A DNA stretch of 64,000 bases from Rhodococcus sp. W8901 (GCF_013348805.1 NZ_CP054690.1:2356001-2420000); one strand, 5' to 3'; positions 1-12,193 are shown, counted from the stretch's first letter. Translations and numbers: made by a program. The notes: generated by a model from the letters alone, not told the origin.

Positions 1-1
1 T

Positions 2-616
2 TGGTCCAAGCCCAACCCCCGCACCGCCACCAACGCCGGGTATTTGCGGCACCTGCTCGAGGTGGGCCACCTGTCGGTCCTCGAACACGGCAGCGTCAGC
101 TTCTACATCACCGGGATCTCCCGGTCCTGCACGCACGAGTTGATCCGGCACCGGCACTTCTCCTACTCGCAACTGTCGCAGCGATTCGTGCGGGAGAACG
201 ACGCCAACGTGGTCGTCCCGCCCGCCATCGCCGGTGACGAGCGGCTCGAGGCGTTGTTCGCGAAGGCGACCGAGGCCAGCCGTGAGGCGTACACGGAACT
301 GCTGGCGGCGCTCGAGGAGAAGCTCGCCGATGTGCCCAATGCGCCGGTACGCGGCAAGCAGGCGCGTCAGGCAGCGCGGTCGGTGTTGCCCAACGCCACC
401 GAGACGCGCGTCGTGGTCACCGGGAACTACCGGGCGTGGCGACATTTCGTCGAGATGCGGGCCACCGAACACGCCGATGTCGAGATCCGCCGAGTCGCCG
501 TCGAGTGTCTGCGTCAGCTCCGGAGTGCCGCGCCGAATGTGTTCGGAGACTTCGAAATCGTCACGCTGCCCGACGGTTCGGAGGTCGCGACGAGCGAGTT
601 CGGTACGGTCGGCTGA
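2..616 (+). CDS. thyX: Flavin-dependent thymidylate synthase ThyX (5' end cut off)
   Basis: ThyX makes dTMP from dUMP with methylenetetrahydrofolate, using FAD and NADPH, in the cytoplasm. The visible 204 residues contain the family signature [13 protein letters not shown] (RHR-x7-SxR), which binds dUMP and FAD, and downstream [13 protein letters not shown]. The frame is open from base 2, so the start codon lies left of the window; roughly the first 45-50 residues of a 250-residue family protein are missing. It is followed 66 bp later by dapA and then rnj, the order also found in mycobacteria. Family assignment is firm. Confidence 0.95.
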   Translation, partial: WSKPNPRTATNAGYLRHLLEVGHLSVLEHGSVSFYITGISRSCTHELIRHRHFSYSQLSQRFVRENDANVVVPPAIAGDERLEALFAKATEASREAYTELLAALEEKLADVPNAPVRGKQARQAARSVLPNATETRVVVTGNYRAWRHFVEMRATEHADVEIRRVAVECLRQLRSAAPNVFGDFEIVTLPDGSEVATSEFGTVG

Positions 617-658
617 CGGACTCACCCCTCGAGGGTGCCGTGGTGTTCAAGTCTGTAA

Positions 659-3519
<2,861 letters not shown>

Positions 3520-3570
3520 CCCGACGGCCGGGCTCGGCTGTACGCGACGAACGAGGAGGTTGTCGCGACC

Positions 3571-4155
3571 GTGACCGAGCGCAAGCCCCCGCGCACCACG
3601 TTCGAATCCTGGGTCGAGACGCAGATTCGGAACGCATACGAACGTGGCGACTTCGAGAACCTCGCGGGGGCGGGGAAACCCATTCCGTCGGGCGACGCCG
3701 ACGACTGGGTTCGCGGATACCTTCGACGCCAAGGCCTTTCGGCGGACGACCTTCTGCCGGAGCCGTTGCGGCTACGCAAGGACATCGAGCGGTTGCCCGA
3801 CACGGTGCGGGGCGCGCGCACCGAAAGCGAGGTGCGCGCCGAGGTCGCCCGACTCAACCGACGGATCGCGGAGTGGCTCCGCAACCCGTCCGGCCCGCAG
3901 GTGCCGATCCGGCGCGTCGACGTGGACGAGGTGCTCGCGCGGTGGCGGGCGGGACGCGGGGCGAGAACCGGCCCCGCCGGCGGGCCCGACCACGGGCGGC
4001 TCGACGAGGAGACGCGCCGGGCGCGGCGCGCCCTCGCGGCGGCCGCGCTCACCGAGGCCGGTTACGGCGAGATCCGACGCGCCGAGGTGCGCTTCGAACG
4101 CGCCCGGCGTCGCCGGTTCGGTCGCTTCTTCAGAAGGCTGCGCGCTGCGCGCTGA
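3571..4155 (+). CDS. DUF1992 family protein (DnaJC28-like conserved domain)
   Basis: A 194-residue protein beginning at GTG 3571 behind AGGAGG at 3553-3558. The N-terminal ~75 residues (FESWVETQIRNAYERGDFENLAGAGKPI) match the DUF1992 pattern, also present in the human DnaJ homologue C28, whose biochemical role is poorly known. The rest is strongly basic and Arg-rich with predicted helices, and there is no J domain. It lies 51 bp behind rnj and may share its transcript. Family name is solid; no function can be assigned from sequence. Confidence 0.85.
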   Translation: MTERKPPRTTFESWVETQIRNAYERGDFENLAGAGKPIPSGDADDWVRGYLRRQGLSADDLLPEPLRLRKDIERLPDTVRGARTESEVRAEVARLNRRIAEWLRNPSGPQVPIRRVDVDEVLARWRAGRGARTGPAGGPDHGRLDEETRRARRALAAAALTEAGYGEIRRAEVRFERARRRRFGRFFRRLRAAR

Positions 4156-4161
4156 CTCCCG

Positions 4162-4593
4162 TCACGACTCGAGCTTGCCGTAGTCGACGCTGAACCAGCG
4201 GTCCGGGCGCATCCGGATCAGGACCGCGCTGTCGTTGAACGATTCGCCGATGAACGCCTCCGCCTCCGCCTCCGGCAGGTACCGCTGCACGAGGGGCCGG
4301 ACGTCGTCGGGGGTGACGGTGTCCTGGAAGGTGGCCGGGCCTTCCACACTGACGTAGCGGTACGGCGGCTGCTCGACCTGCGCGCACAGACTGAATCGTC
4401 CGCTGGCTCGGATCAGGCGCTCCTTGACGGTGCCGCGTTCGGTCCACACCATGACGTCTCCGCCGGGGGAGTAGTCGTACCAGATCGGTACCGCGAGCGG
4501 TGCCCGGCCGTCGCGTTCGGCCGCAATCACCCCGATATGCAGATCGGCGAGGAACTGCTCGCGTTCGTTCTCGGACATCGTGGTCTTCGACAT
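4162..4593 (-). CDS. Pyridoxamine 5'-phosphate oxidase superfamily protein
   Basis: A 143-residue split beta-barrel protein of the type that binds FMN or coenzyme F420. Family-like features are the N-terminal helix followed by IGVIAAERDGRAPLAVPIWYDYSPGG and the later strand YRYVSVEGPATF. The start at 4593 (MSKTT) has a GAGAGGAG ribosome site about six bases upstream; an in-frame ATG six codons earlier has no such site. It converges on the DUF1992 gene with a 6-bp gap. Actinobacteria carry many such oxidoreductases of unknown substrate; whether this one uses FMN or F420 cannot be decided here. Confidence 0.8.
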   Translation of the reverse strand: MSKTTMSENEREQFLADLHIGVIAAERDGRAPLAVPIWYDYSPGGDVMVWTERGTVKERLIRASGRFSLCAQVEQPPYRYVSVEGPATFQDTVTPDDVRPLVQRYLPEAEAEAFIGESFNDSAVLIRMRPDRWFSVDYGKLES

Positions 4594-4690
4594 GTGTCGC
4601 TCCTCTCGCACCGGGATCGGACACCTACCACGCTAGGGGTGCCCGCCGACGAGTTCGGGCGGTTCGGCAGATCTGCGGTTACCGTGTGGT

Positions 4691-5314
4691 GTGCCTTACG
4701 CCCGTGACGAACGCCACGCCCTGGTCGACACGATGCGCGCCGTCGGACCGGATGCGCCGACACTGTGCGGCGACTGGACCGCCCGCGACTTGGCCGCGCA
4801 CCTGGTGCTGCGCGAACGCCGACTCGATGCCGCACCGGGCATCATGATCGGCCCACTGTCCGGCTACACCGAGCGCGTCCAGCACGGCATCGCCGGCCGC
4901 GACTGGAACACACTGCTCGACGACGTCCGGTCCGGGCCGCCGGTGTGGTCTCCGTTCCGCCTCGTCGACGAGAAGGCCAATCTCGGGGAGATGTTCGTCC
5001 ACCACGAAGACGTCCGGCGTGCTCAGCCCGACTGGCAGCCGCGCACGTTGCCGTCCGGGTTGCGGGACAAGGTGTGGGCGCTCGCGACCCGGATCGGACG
5101 AGTCGGTTACCGCCGGTCTCCGGTGAGCGTGGTCCTCGAACGCCCCGACGGCGGCAGGGAGACCGTCCGCTCGGCAGGCGCGGCGACAGTCACCCTGCGT
5201 GCAGAGCCCGCCGAACTGCTGCTGCACGCGTTCGGGCGCAACGAGGTCCGCATCGAGTTCGACGGGACGCCCGGCGACGTCGCCGCTCTCGCGGCGCTGG
5301 ATCGTAGTTTCTGA
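4691..5314 (+). CDS. TIGR03085-type metal-binding protein (DinB/maleylpyruvate isomerase-like fold)
   Basis: A 207-residue actinobacterial protein starting at GTG 4691. The N-terminal half has the four-helix DinB/MDMPI-like pattern (TLCGDWTARDLAAHLVLRERR), with HLVLRE and FVHHEDVRR providing histidines that would hold a metal ion. Related enzymes use mycothiol or similar thiols, but members of this subfamily have no established reaction. It is a single gene between a divergent PPOX gene and ftsK. The annotation is a family name only. Confidence 0.78.
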   Translation: MPYARDERHALVDTMRAVGPDAPTLCGDWTARDLAAHLVLRERRLDAAPGIMIGPLSGYTERVQHGIAGRDWNTLLDDVRSGPPVWSPFRLVDEKANLGEMFVHHEDVRRAQPDWQPRTLPSGLRDKVWALATRIGRVGYRRSPVSVVLERPDGGRETVRSAGAATVTLRAEPAELLLHAFGRNEVRIEFDGTPGDVAALAALDRSF

Positions 5315-5428
5315 GTCGACCGGCGGCCGGCGTCCGCGGGTGGTGTGACGCATCTTCCCGCCTGGTGAACCGGTGTGGCGGGTGTTGCGGATGGTCCGGA
5401 TGGGGCCGTAGCGACTAACCTGGCCGGT

Positions 5429-8203
5429 ATGGCAGGGAAGACGAGCGCCCGCGGATCGAGTTCGACAGCGTCCACGACGCGGACGGGCGCGCGCTCATCG
5501 TCGTCCACCCGAGCCTCGTCCTCTCGAACCTCGTCCACGGGAACCCGCGCCTCCGGGCGCGCAACCGGTGCGTCGTCGTCGGCACGCAAGTCGTCCGCGC
5601 CTCGTAAGTCCGCGCCTCGCAAGTCGGCGCCGCGGAAGACCGCGGCCCCACGCGGTGGCGCGGGCACCCGTCGGCCCGCGGCGAAGTCGTCGGGCAGTGG
5701 CAGCGCTCTGTCCTCGGTCGGTCGCGGCATCGGTGCCGGCTGGTCAATGGTGGCCAAGGGCGTCGGAGCGACGACGCGCACGATGAGCAAGGCGACCGAG
5801 ATCGAGCACGGCCACCGGCGTGACGGCATTGCGCTCGCGCTGATCGCGGTCAGCGTCGTGATCGCCGGTGGCATGTGGTTCTCCGCGGGCGGTCCGGTGG
5901 GGGAGTGGATCGAATCCGGCGTCCGAGCCGTGGTCGGCGCGGTCGCGGCGATTCTGCCGATCCTCGGTGTCGCGATCGCGGTCGTGCTCATGCGGACCGA
6001 ACCCAAACCGGACATCCGGCCGCGACTGATCCTCGGATCGCTTCTCGTCGGGTTGCCGGCTGTGGGTCTGTGGCACATCGCTTCGGGTTCCCCGACCGCA
6101 TCGGACGGTTGGTCGGCAGGCGCCGGCGTGGTCGGCTACATCGTCGCCGGACCGCTCACCAGTGGCGTGACCGCGTGGCTCTCCGTGCCGCTGCTCCTGC
6201 TGGCGATGTTCTTCGGTGTCCTGTTGCTCACCGGCACCACCGTCCGTGAGGTTCCGGAACGGTTCCGGGCGTACTTCGGCACGTCCTACCACGACGACTA
6301 CGACGACGCCTACGACCACGCCGACGACCCTGATTTCCACGACGACTACGACGCCGGTTACGACGACGATGTGTCTCGTTTCGATGCTGACGGGTACCCC
6401 GTAGACGAGGCTGCCGACGCTGCCCGCGCCGCGGAAGCTGCGCGCCCGGCGCGCAGGACCCCGCGTCGTCGACCGACCACGCCGGAACAGAACTACCCGA
6501 CCGACGAGGTCCACCCCGACGTGGAGACCGAGGTCCTCGGGCTGTGGGATCCGGGCGACCCGACGCCCGAGCCGCCGGCGCCCGAACCGGAGCCCGAGCC
6601 GACCGCAGCGCCGCCGCGCCCCAAGCCGCGCGCCAAGGTGACGCCCGCCCCCAAGCCGGAACCGGCGAAGGAGGAGATGGAGGCCCTCGTCCCGGATCGG
6701 GTCGTCGAGGGCGACTACGCGCTGCCGCCCACGTCCCTGCTGATCGAAGGCGATCCGCCCAAGCTCGGCAGCAAGGCCAACGATGCGATGATCGAGGCCA
6801 TCACCGAGGTCCTCCAGCAGTTCAAGATCGATGCCGCGGTCACCGGCTACACGCGGGGGCCGACGGTCACCCGCTACGAGGTGGAACTCGGTCCGGGCGT
6901 CAAGGTCGAGAAGATCACCGCGCTCGCCCGCAACATCGCGTACGCGGTGGCTACCGACAACGTCCGACTGCTCGCGCCCATCCCCGGCAAGTCGGCCGTC
7001 GGCATCGAGGTGCCGAACTCGGACCGCGAGATGGTGCGCCTGGCCGACGTCCTGACCGCGCCGGCCACCCGCAAGGATCATCACCCGCTCGTCATCGGCC
7101 TCGGCAAGGACATCGAGGGCGACTTCGTGAGCGCGAACCTCGCGAAGATGCCGCACCTGCTGGTGGCGGGCTCCACCGGCTCCGGTAAGTCCAGCTTCGT
7201 CAACTCGATGCTGGTGTCGCTGCTCACCCGAGCCACCCCGGACGAGGTCCGGATGATCCTCATCGACCCCAAGATGGTGGAGCTGACGCCGTACGAGGGC
7301 ATCCCGCACCTGATCACCCCGATCATCACCCAGCCGAAGAAGGCGGCGGCCGCGCTCGCGTGGCTGGTCGAGGAGATGGAGCAGCGCTACCAGGACATGC
7401 AGGCCAGCCGGGTGCGGCACATCGACGACTTCAACTCCAAGGTCAAGTCCGGTGAGATCACGGCGCCGCTGGGCAGCGAGCGGGTCTACCGCCCGTACCC
7501 GTACATCCTCGCGATCGTCGACGAGCTCGCCGACCTCATGATGACGGCGCCCCGCGACGTGGAGGAGGCGATCGTGCGCATCACGCAGAAGGCGCGCGCC
7601 GCCGGTATCCACCTGGTCCTCGCGACGCAGCGGCCGTCGGTCGACGTCGTGACCGGTCTGATCAAGACGAACGTGCCGTCCCGCCTGGCGTTCGCGACGT
7701 CGTCGCTCACCGACTCGCGGGTCATCCTCGACCAGCCGGGTGCCGAGAAGCTCATCGGCATGGGCGACGGGCTGTTCCTCCCGATGGGAGCGGGCAAGCC
7801 GATCCGCATGCAGGGCGCGTTCATCACCGACGAGGAGATCTCGGCGGTCGTCGACTTCGCCAAGAACCAGGCCGAACCCGAGTACACCGAGGGTGTCACC
7901 GCGGCAAAGGCAGGGGAGAAGAAGGACGTCGACCCCGACATCGGCGACGACATGGACGTGCTGCTGCAGGCCGTGGAGCTGGTCGTGTCGAGTCAGTTCG
8001 GTTCCACGTCGATGCTGCAGCGCAAGCTGCGCGTCGGGTTCGCGAAGGCCGGCCGCCTGATGGACCTGATGGAGACCCGTGGTGTCGTCGGCCCCAGCGA
8101 GGGGTCGAAGGCGCGTGAGGTGCTGATCAAGCCCGACGAACTGGAGGGGCTGCTGTGGTCGATCCGCGGCGGCGATCCGGAATCCTCGGACGACGGGAAC
8201 TGA
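5429..8203 (+). CDS. ftsK: DNA translocase FtsK
   Basis: FtsK sits at the division septum and pumps DNA to segregate chromosome termini. The 924-residue protein has a Ser/Arg/Lys-rich head (residues 1-~110), four hydrophobic membrane segments (~130-270), an acidic Asp/Tyr-rich then Pro-rich linker (~280-430), the RecA-like motor with Walker [11 protein letters not shown] near residue 580 and Walker B-type [14 protein letters not shown], and a C-terminal winged-helix gamma domain ([24 protein letters not shown]) that reads KOPS-like sites. The start at ATG 5429 gives MAGKTSARG; an in-frame GTG at 5375 would add 18 residues. No strong ribosome site is visible, so the start is uncertain. Confidence 0.94.
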   Translation: MAGKTSARGSSSTASTTRTGARSSSSTRASSSRTSSTGTRASGRATGASSSARKSSAPRKSAPRKSAPRKTAAPRGGAGTRRPAAKSSGSGSALSSVGRGIGAGWSMVAKGVGATTRTMSKATEIEHGHRRDGIALALIAVSVVIAGGMWFSAGGPVGEWIESGVRAVVGAVAAILPILGVAIAVVLMRTEPKPDIRPRLILGSLLVGLPAVGLWHIASGSPTASDGWSAGAGVVGYIVAGPLTSGVTAWLSVPLLLLAMFFGVLLLTGTTVREVPERFRAYFGTSYHDDYDDAYDHADDPDFHDDYDAGYDDDVSRFDADGYPVDEAADAARAAEAARPARRTPRRRPTTPEQNYPTDEVHPDVETEVLGLWDPGDPTPEPPAPEPEPEPTAAPPRPKPRAKVTPAPKPEPAKEEMEALVPDRVVEGDYALPPTSLLIEGDPPKLGSKANDAMIEAITEVLQQFKIDAAVTGYTRGPTVTRYEVELGPGVKVEKITALARNIAYAVATDNVRLLAPIPGKSAVGIEVPNSDREMVRLADVLTAPATRKDHHPLVIGLGKDIEGDFVSANLAKMPHLLVAGSTGSGKSSFVNSMLVSLLTRATPDEVRMILIDPKMVELTPYEGIPHLITPIITQPKKAAAALAWLVEEMEQRYQDMQASRVRHIDDFNSKVKSGEITAPLGSERVYRPYPYILAIVDELADLMMTAPRDVEEAIVRITQKARAAGIHLVLATQRPSVDVVTGLIKTNVPSRLAFATSSLTDSRVILDQPGAEKLIGMGDGLFLPMGAGKPIRMQGAFITDEEISAVVDFAKNQAEPEYTEGVTAAKAGEKKDVDPDIGDDMDVLLQAVELVVSSQFGSTSMLQRKLRVGFAKAGRLMDLMETRGVVGPSEGSKAREVLIKPDELEGLLWSIRGGDPESSDDGN

Positions 8204-8259
8204 CCGTTATGTCCGAGTTCGGCCGCGGCCGGGCCCGTGTGGTTCAATAGAAAGCACTT

Positions 8260-8386
8260 TGGAGGGGAGTATCCCCAATCCTGCGACAGACTCGTCAACA
8301 CGATCGGCACCGTTGCCGGTCCGGTTCTGTCGGCGGATCCGCCCCGGTCGCCCGACCGGTGGGTTCGCGGGAGAGACCTCCGGTGG
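8260..8386 (+). promoter_or_regulatory. yybP-ykoY-type manganese riboswitch in the terC leader
   Basis: The leader has the hallmarks of the yybP-ykoY aptamer: GGAGGGGAGTA at 8261-8271, a CGTCAACACG segment at 8293-8302, and GGGAGAGACCTCC closing the element at 8369-8381. P1 is GGAGG (8261-8265) with CCTCC (8377-8381). This class senses Mn2+ and often precedes TerC/MntP-like genes, as here. The 3' strand CCTCCGG (8377-8383) is also perfectly complementary to CCGGAGG (8400-8406), the ribosome site of the next gene, so the switch probably acts on translation: P1 formation frees the site. Identification rests on motif matching by eye. Confidence 0.78.
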
Positions 8387-8401
8387 TGAAACGTACCTAC
8401 C

Positions 8402-8406
8402 GGAGG
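8402..8406 (+). promoter_or_regulatory. Ribosome binding site of terC-like gene, sequestrable
   Basis: GGAGG ten bases before ATG 8417. With the two bases before it, it can pair seven for seven with the 3' P1 strand of the upstream riboswitch (8377-8383). Confidence 0.75.
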
Positions 8407-8416
8407 GCTATCGCTG

Positions 8417-9412
8417 ATGCACGTCTCCCCGCTCGTCTGGGTTATCACCTGCGTGGTGATCCTCGGACTCTTCGTCTTCGACTTCTTTGCGCACGTGCGC
8501 ACCCCGCACGCCCCGAGTTTCCGCGAATCCGCGTTCTGGTCCGCGGTCTACATCGGCATCGCGATCATCTTCGGACTCGTCGTGATGTCGATATGGGGCA
8601 CCACGTTCGGTGGCGAGTACTTCGCCGGCTACGTCACCGAGAAGGCGTTGTCCGTGGACAACCTCTTCGTGTTCGTGATCATCATGTCGACGTTCGCGGT
8701 GCCGCGGCAGTACCAGCAGAAGGTCCTGCTCATCGGCATCGTCATGGCGCTCGTGATGCGCGGCATCTTCATCGCCGTGGGTGCAGCGGCGATCAACACC
8801 TACAGCTGGGTGTTCTACCTGTTCGGCGCGTTCCTGATCTACACCGCGGCCAAACTCGTCAAGGATTCCGGTCACGAGGCCGAGTCCGAGCAGGAGCGGG
8901 AGAGCAAGGTCGTCTCCCTCGCGAAGCGGTTCCTGCCGACCACCGAGGAGTACGACGGCGACAAGCTCGTCACCAAGATCGACGGTAAGCGTGTCGCAAC
9001 CCCGCTGCTGCTCGCGCTGGTCGTCATCGGCTTCACCGACGTCCTGTTCGCGCTCGACTCGATCCCCGCGATCTACGGCCTCACGCAGGAGCCGTATCTG
9101 GTGTTCACTGCCAACGCGTTCGCGCTGATGGGTCTACGTCAGCTGTTCTTCCTCATCGGCGGTCTGCTCGAGCGCCTGGTCTACCTGTCGTACGGCCTCT
9201 CGATCGTCCTCGCGTTCATCGGCGTCAAGCTGGTCCTGCACGCGCTGCACGAGAACACGCTGCCGTTCATCAACGGTGGTGAGCACGTGGCGGTGCCGGA
9301 GATCTCCACGGTGATGTCGCTGGGCGTCATCCTCGGTGTGCTCGCGGTGACCGCGGTGGCGAGCCTGATCAAGACCCGCAACCAGTCCGACGACACGCCG
9401 GTCCACAACTAG
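8417..9412 (+). CDS. TerC/Alx family integral membrane protein
   Basis: A 331-residue membrane protein with about nine hydrophobic segments. The family signatures are FVFDFFAHVRTPHAP near the start, EKALSVDNLFVFVIIMSTF around residue 75, and DVLFALDSIPAIYGLTQEPYLVFTANAFALMGLRQLFF around 208-245; the Asp residues in SVDN and ALDS are conserved in the family. TerC/Alx proteins are linked to tellurite resistance and, more recently, to Mn2+ export and metal loading of secreted enzymes. The manganese-riboswitch-like leader supports a Mn2+ role. It ends before a terminator shared with the converging yciI-like gene. Confidence 0.92.
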   Translation: MHVSPLVWVITCVVILGLFVFDFFAHVRTPHAPSFRESAFWSAVYIGIAIIFGLVVMSIWGTTFGGEYFAGYVTEKALSVDNLFVFVIIMSTFAVPRQYQQKVLLIGIVMALVMRGIFIAVGAAAINTYSWVFYLFGAFLIYTAAKLVKDSGHEAESEQERESKVVSLAKRFLPTTEEYDGDKLVTKIDGKRVATPLLLALVVIGFTDVLFALDSIPAIYGLTQEPYLVFTANAFALMGLRQLFFLIGGLLERLVYLSYGLSIVLAFIGVKLVLHALHENTLPFINGGEHVAVPEISTVMSLGVILGVLAVTAVASLIKTRNQSDDTPVHN

Positions 9413-9419
9413 GCGGAAC

Positions 9420-9443
9420 GCCGGCCGGGGAGACCCGGCCGGC
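9420..9443. terminator. Bidirectional hairpin between terC-like and yciI-like genes
   Basis: A 10-bp perfect stem GCCGGCCGGG / CCCGGCCGGC with a GAGA tetraloop lies between two converging genes. There is no long T tract, as is common in high-GC actinobacteria. Confidence 0.65.
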
Positions 9444-9466
9444 ACCGTCTCGGACTGCTCGACGGA

Positions 9467-9751
9467 CTACTTGACGAAGACGCCGAAGACCGGGATCCAT
9501 TCGCGTGCGACCCGTCGTTCCACCAGGTCGGCCTTCGCGAACGGATCCTGGTCGAAGAGGGACTCCACCTCGTCGGTGGACGACGCCTCGACCATCATCA
9601 GGGCGCCGCTGCCGTCCGCGAACGGGCCCGACGAGTGCACGATGCCGCGGCGGACCAGATCGGCCAGCCACGCCCGGTGATCGGTGCGGTGATCGTCGCG
9701 CTCCGCGGACTTCTCGTGCGCGTAGGTGTACTCGACGGCGAACAGTGGCAT
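9467..9751 (-). CDS. YciI family protein
   Basis: A 94-residue single-domain protein. It has the YciI pattern: a first strand MPLFAVEYTY, the conserved His-Asp motif region RTDHRAWLADLVRRG, GPFADGSGALMMVE, and FDQDPFAKADLVE near the end. The fold is ferredoxin-like and related to muconolactone isomerase; a His/Asp pair may be catalytic, but the physiological reaction is unknown for most members. An AGGA site precedes ATG 9751. It stands alone, converging on the terC-like gene. Confidence 0.85.
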   Translation of the reverse strand: MPLFAVEYTYAHEKSAERDDHRTDHRAWLADLVRRGIVHSSGPFADGSGALMMVEASSTDEVESLFDQDPFAKADLVERRVAREWIPVFGVFVK

Positions 9752-9794
9752 GATTCCTCGTTCCCGGGATCTGGAAGTGCGGGGTCCGGAGTGC

Positions 9795-10328
9795 TCAGAG
9801 CGTCAGCAGCATACGGGTATTACCCAGCGTATTCGGCTTGACGTAGCTCAGGTCCAGGAACTCCGCGACGCCGGTGTCGTACGACCGGCACATCTCCGCG
9901 TACACCTCCGCGGTAACCGGGGTGCCCTCGATCTCGGCGAACCCGTGCTTGGCGAAGAAGTTCACCTCGAACGTCAGCACGAACAGCCGCTCCAATTCGA
10001 GTTCGCGCGCCACCTCGATCAACTTCGCGACCACCAGATGGCCCGCGCCCCGGCCCTTCACCTGGGGGTCGACCGCGACAGTCCGGACCTCGCCCAGGTC
10101 GGACCACAGCACATGCATCGCACCGCACCCGACGACCGCGCCGGCCTGCTCGACGACCCAGAACTCCTGAACCGCCTCGAACAGCGTCACGAGATTCTTC
10201 TCGAGCAGGATCTTTCCTGCGTAGATGTCGATCAGCCTCTTGATCTCCGGTACGTCCGAGGTGCGCGCGCGGCGCACCAGCATCTCTTCAGCCTCGTTCG
10301 TTCCAGCCGTCGGAGTCCCAGATGTCAT
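9795..10328 (-). CDS. argA: Amino-acid N-acetyltransferase (N-acetylglutamate synthase, Rv2747-type)
   Basis: A 177-residue GNAT protein resembling the short mycobacterial ArgA, which acetylates glutamate (or glutamine) with acetyl-CoA as the first step of arginine synthesis. Visible GNAT features are VRRARTSDVPEIKRLI at the start, the acetyl-CoA loop VDPQVKGRGAGHLVV near residue 105, and the C-terminal FFAKHGFAEIE. No kinase-like domain is present, unlike E. coli ArgA. The start MTSGTP at 10328 is chosen; GTG 10337 is possible. It is divergent from pgsA, as in M. tuberculosis. Confidence 0.87.
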   Translation of the reverse strand: MTSGTPTAGTNEAEEMLVRRARTSDVPEIKRLIDIYAGKILLEKNLVTLFEAVQEFWVVEQAGAVVGCGAMHVLWSDLGEVRTVAVDPQVKGRGAGHLVVAKLIEVARELELERLFVLTFEVNFFAKHGFAEIEGTPVTAEVYAEMCRSYDTGVAEFLDLSYVKPNTLGNTRMLLTL

Positions 10329-10451
10329 GTGGTGCACAGTAGTGGTAGCCGCAACAGATATTGTGAGCAGTGTGCCGCCCCGATCCATCGCCCCACACCA
10401 CGTCCCGTTCGTCTCGGGTGTGCCTGGGCTGACCGTCGGATCGGCGCGGCC

Positions 10452-11093
10452 GTGAGTGCGCCGAAGAGCTCGCCGCGTCGAGACGTTGCCGCCGCCCCGG
10501 ACGCGTTGCCCGCCGACGGCGTCGCCCCGCACGCCCCGGTTCCCCTGGTCAACATCGCCAATATCCTGACGGTGCTGCGTATCGTCCTGGTGCCGGTGTT
10601 CCTTGCCGCGCTGTTCGCCGACGGTGGTCATTCCACGGGTTGGCGAATCGCGGCGGCATCGATCTTCGCGGTGGCCGCCATCACGGATCGGATCGACGGG
10701 CAGTTGGCCCGCAAGCACGGTCTGGTCACCGATTTCGGCAAGATGGCCGACCCGATCGCCGACAAGGCTCTGATCGGCGCCGCGCTCGTCGGACTGTCGA
10801 TGCTCGGGGACCTCTCGTGGTGGGTGACGGGCATCATCGCGGCACGCGAACTCGGGATCACGCTGATGCGCTTCGCGGTCCTGCGCCACGGCGTGATCCC
10901 CGCCGGGCGCGGCGGGAAACTGAAGACGCTGGTCCAAGCAGCGGCGATCGGCTTCTATCTCGTTCCTCTGCCGGACGGCTTCGCGCCGTTCAGCGCGGCG
11001 CTGATGGGCCTTGCAGTGGTGCTCACGGTCGCGACCGGCCTCGACTACGTGGTCCAGGCGGTGCGACTTCGCGCCGGCGCCGGGCGCGCATGA
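10452..11093 (+). CDS. pgsA: CDP-diacylglycerol-glycerol-3-phosphate 3-phosphatidyltransferase
   Basis: A 213-residue membrane enzyme of phosphatidylglycerophosphate synthesis. The complete CDP-alcohol phosphotransferase motif D-x2-DG-x2-AR-x8-G-x3-D-x3-D is present as DRIDGQLAR through GKMADPIAD, around residues 79-105. About five or six membrane segments follow the polar first ~35 residues. The GTG at 10452 is the likely start, but several upstream in-frame codons exist and no ribosome site settles it. The stop overlaps the cinA start by four bases. By position it corresponds to mycobacterial pgsA3. Confidence 0.9.
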   Translation: MSAPKSSPRRDVAAAPDALPADGVAPHAPVPLVNIANILTVLRIVLVPVFLAALFADGGHSTGWRIAAASIFAVAAITDRIDGQLARKHGLVTDFGKMADPIADKALIGAALVGLSMLGDLSWWVTGIIAARELGITLMRFAVLRHGVIPAGRGGKLKTLVQAAAIGFYLVPLPDGFAPFSAALMGLAVVLTVATGLDYVVQAVRLRAGAGRA

Positions 11094-11578
11094 CCGACCC
11101 GCTGACGGGTGCGGTGCCCGCCCGCGAACTGGTGGAGGCGCTGACCCGCCGCGGGCAGACCATCGCGACGGCGGAGTCGCTGACCGCGGGCCTGCTCGCG
11201 GCGACCCTGGCCGGTGTGCCGGGGGCGAGCAATGTGCTCCGGGGCGGGCTGATCGTGTACGCGACCGAGCTCAAGGGCGCGCTCGCCGGTGTCGACGCCG
11301 ACGTCCTCAATCGTGACGGTCCGGTGGCACCGACCACCGCGGCGCAGCTCGCGGACGGCGCACGCGCGCGATGCGGCGCAGACTGGGGCGTCGGACTGAC
11401 CGGGGTGGCCGGCCCGGACCCGCAGGACGGGCTCGGCCCGGGAACCGTCTTCCTCGCTGTGGCCGGACCCGACGGAACCGAGGTCACAGCCCTGGACCTG
11501 GACGGTGATCGGTGGGAAATTCGTCTCGGCAGCGTCCGCTCGGCGGTGTCGAGTTTGCTCGAACGTTTGTCGCGATAG
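11090..11578 (+). CDS. cinA: Nicotinamide-nucleotide amidohydrolase (CinA C-terminal domain)
   Basis: A 162-residue stand-alone CinA C-terminal domain, the PncC-type deamidase that converts NMN to nicotinic acid mononucleotide in pyridine-nucleotide salvage. Family motifs are TIATAESLTAGLLAATLAGVPGAS (catalytic Ser and Lys context), GGLIVYATELK and GLTGVAGPD. The N-terminal molybdopterin-like domain of full CinA is absent, which is usual in actinobacteria. It overlaps pgsA by four bases and is followed by the clgR promoter. Confidence 0.9.
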   Translation: MTDPLTGAVPARELVEALTRRGQTIATAESLTAGLLAATLAGVPGASNVLRGGLIVYATELKGALAGVDADVLNRDGPVAPTTAAQLADGARARCGADWGVGLTGVAGPDPQDGLGPGTVFLAVAGPDGTEVTALDLDGDRWEIRLGSVRSAVSSLLERLSR

Positions 11579-11584
11579 GGTTTT

Positions 11585-11612
11585 GGGAACCAATCGCTTG
11601 CGCTCGTGCGTT
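11585..11612 (+). promoter_or_regulatory. ECF-sigma-type promoter of clgR-pspA-pspM
   Basis: GGGAACC at 11585-11591 and CGTT at 11609-11612 are separated by 17 bases. This matches the -35 GGGAAC / -10 CGTT pattern of SigE/SigH-group ECF sigma factors. In M. tuberculosis the homologous clgR operon is SigE-dependent under envelope stress, so the same control is likely here. The predicted transcript starts about 30 bases before clgR. Confidence 0.65.
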
Positions 11613-11651
11613 TGTATTCACGAGTGGGGTGTCGGATGAAGGAGGAGCGAG

Positions 11652-12008
11652 ATGGCGCTGCTATTGCGTGAGGCAATCGGTGACAGTCTTCGGCGCACAC
11701 GCGTTTCGCAGAGCCGGACCCTGCGCGAGGTGTCGAACAGCGCTCGGGTCAGTCTCGGCTACCTGTCCGAGATCGAGCGGGGCCGGAAGGAGGCGTCGAG
11801 CGAGTTGCTCGCGGCCATCTGCGACGCCCTCGAGGTTCCACTCTCCGAGGTATTGGTCGACGTGAGCGAGACGCTTGCCGTCGCGCCGCGTGAGAACGTG
11901 GACCGCGGTGCCGTGGCGACCGACCCGCGGAAGGTCAGCGGTCGCATCGCACAGGACACGCGCGTCGTGATCCCGGCGCCCAGCGCGCGTGCGCTGGCGG
12001 CGGCGTAA
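11652..12008 (+). CDS. clgR: XRE-family transcriptional regulator ClgR
   Basis: A 118-residue regulator with one Cro/C1-type helix-turn-helix at residues ~8-66 ([38 protein letters not shown]). ClgR activates clp protease and envelope-stress genes in actinobacteria; its level is controlled by Clp proteolysis through C-terminal residues, and this protein ends in ALAAA, a degron-like tail. A strong GGAGGAG site lies just before ATG 11652. It heads an operon with pspA and pspM. In mycobacteria ClgR, PspA and PspM form a feedback circuit; that circuit is assumed here from synteny. Confidence 0.92.
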   Translation: MALLLREAIGDSLRRTRVSQSRTLREVSNSARVSLGYLSEIERGRKEASSELLAAICDALEVPLSEVLVDVSETLAVAPRENVDRGAVATDPRKVSGRIAQDTRVVIPAPSARALAAA

Positions 12009-12193
12009 GCGGTGCCGTCGAACCACGGAAACGGCTAGATTCACAAACAGAAGATCGAGGAATCACCGAGCGACTCCGGTCGGTGGCCTCCGATCGGACG
12101 AGCAGGTAGGGGCAGAGCCCGAGTTCGATGCGTGACGGTCGCGCATCGGGTCGCGCATCGCGCGGCGCAGCAGATGGAGGCAGGATCACACCC

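Noticed and set aside
3600-3609. GTTCGAATCC, like a tRNA T-loop
   Set aside because: It lies inside the DUF1992 coding region and has no flanking T-stem, acceptor stem or anticodon arm.
5744-7612. A 622-residue minus-strand frame inside ftsK
   Set aside because: Shadow of ftsK; compositionally biased with no motif.
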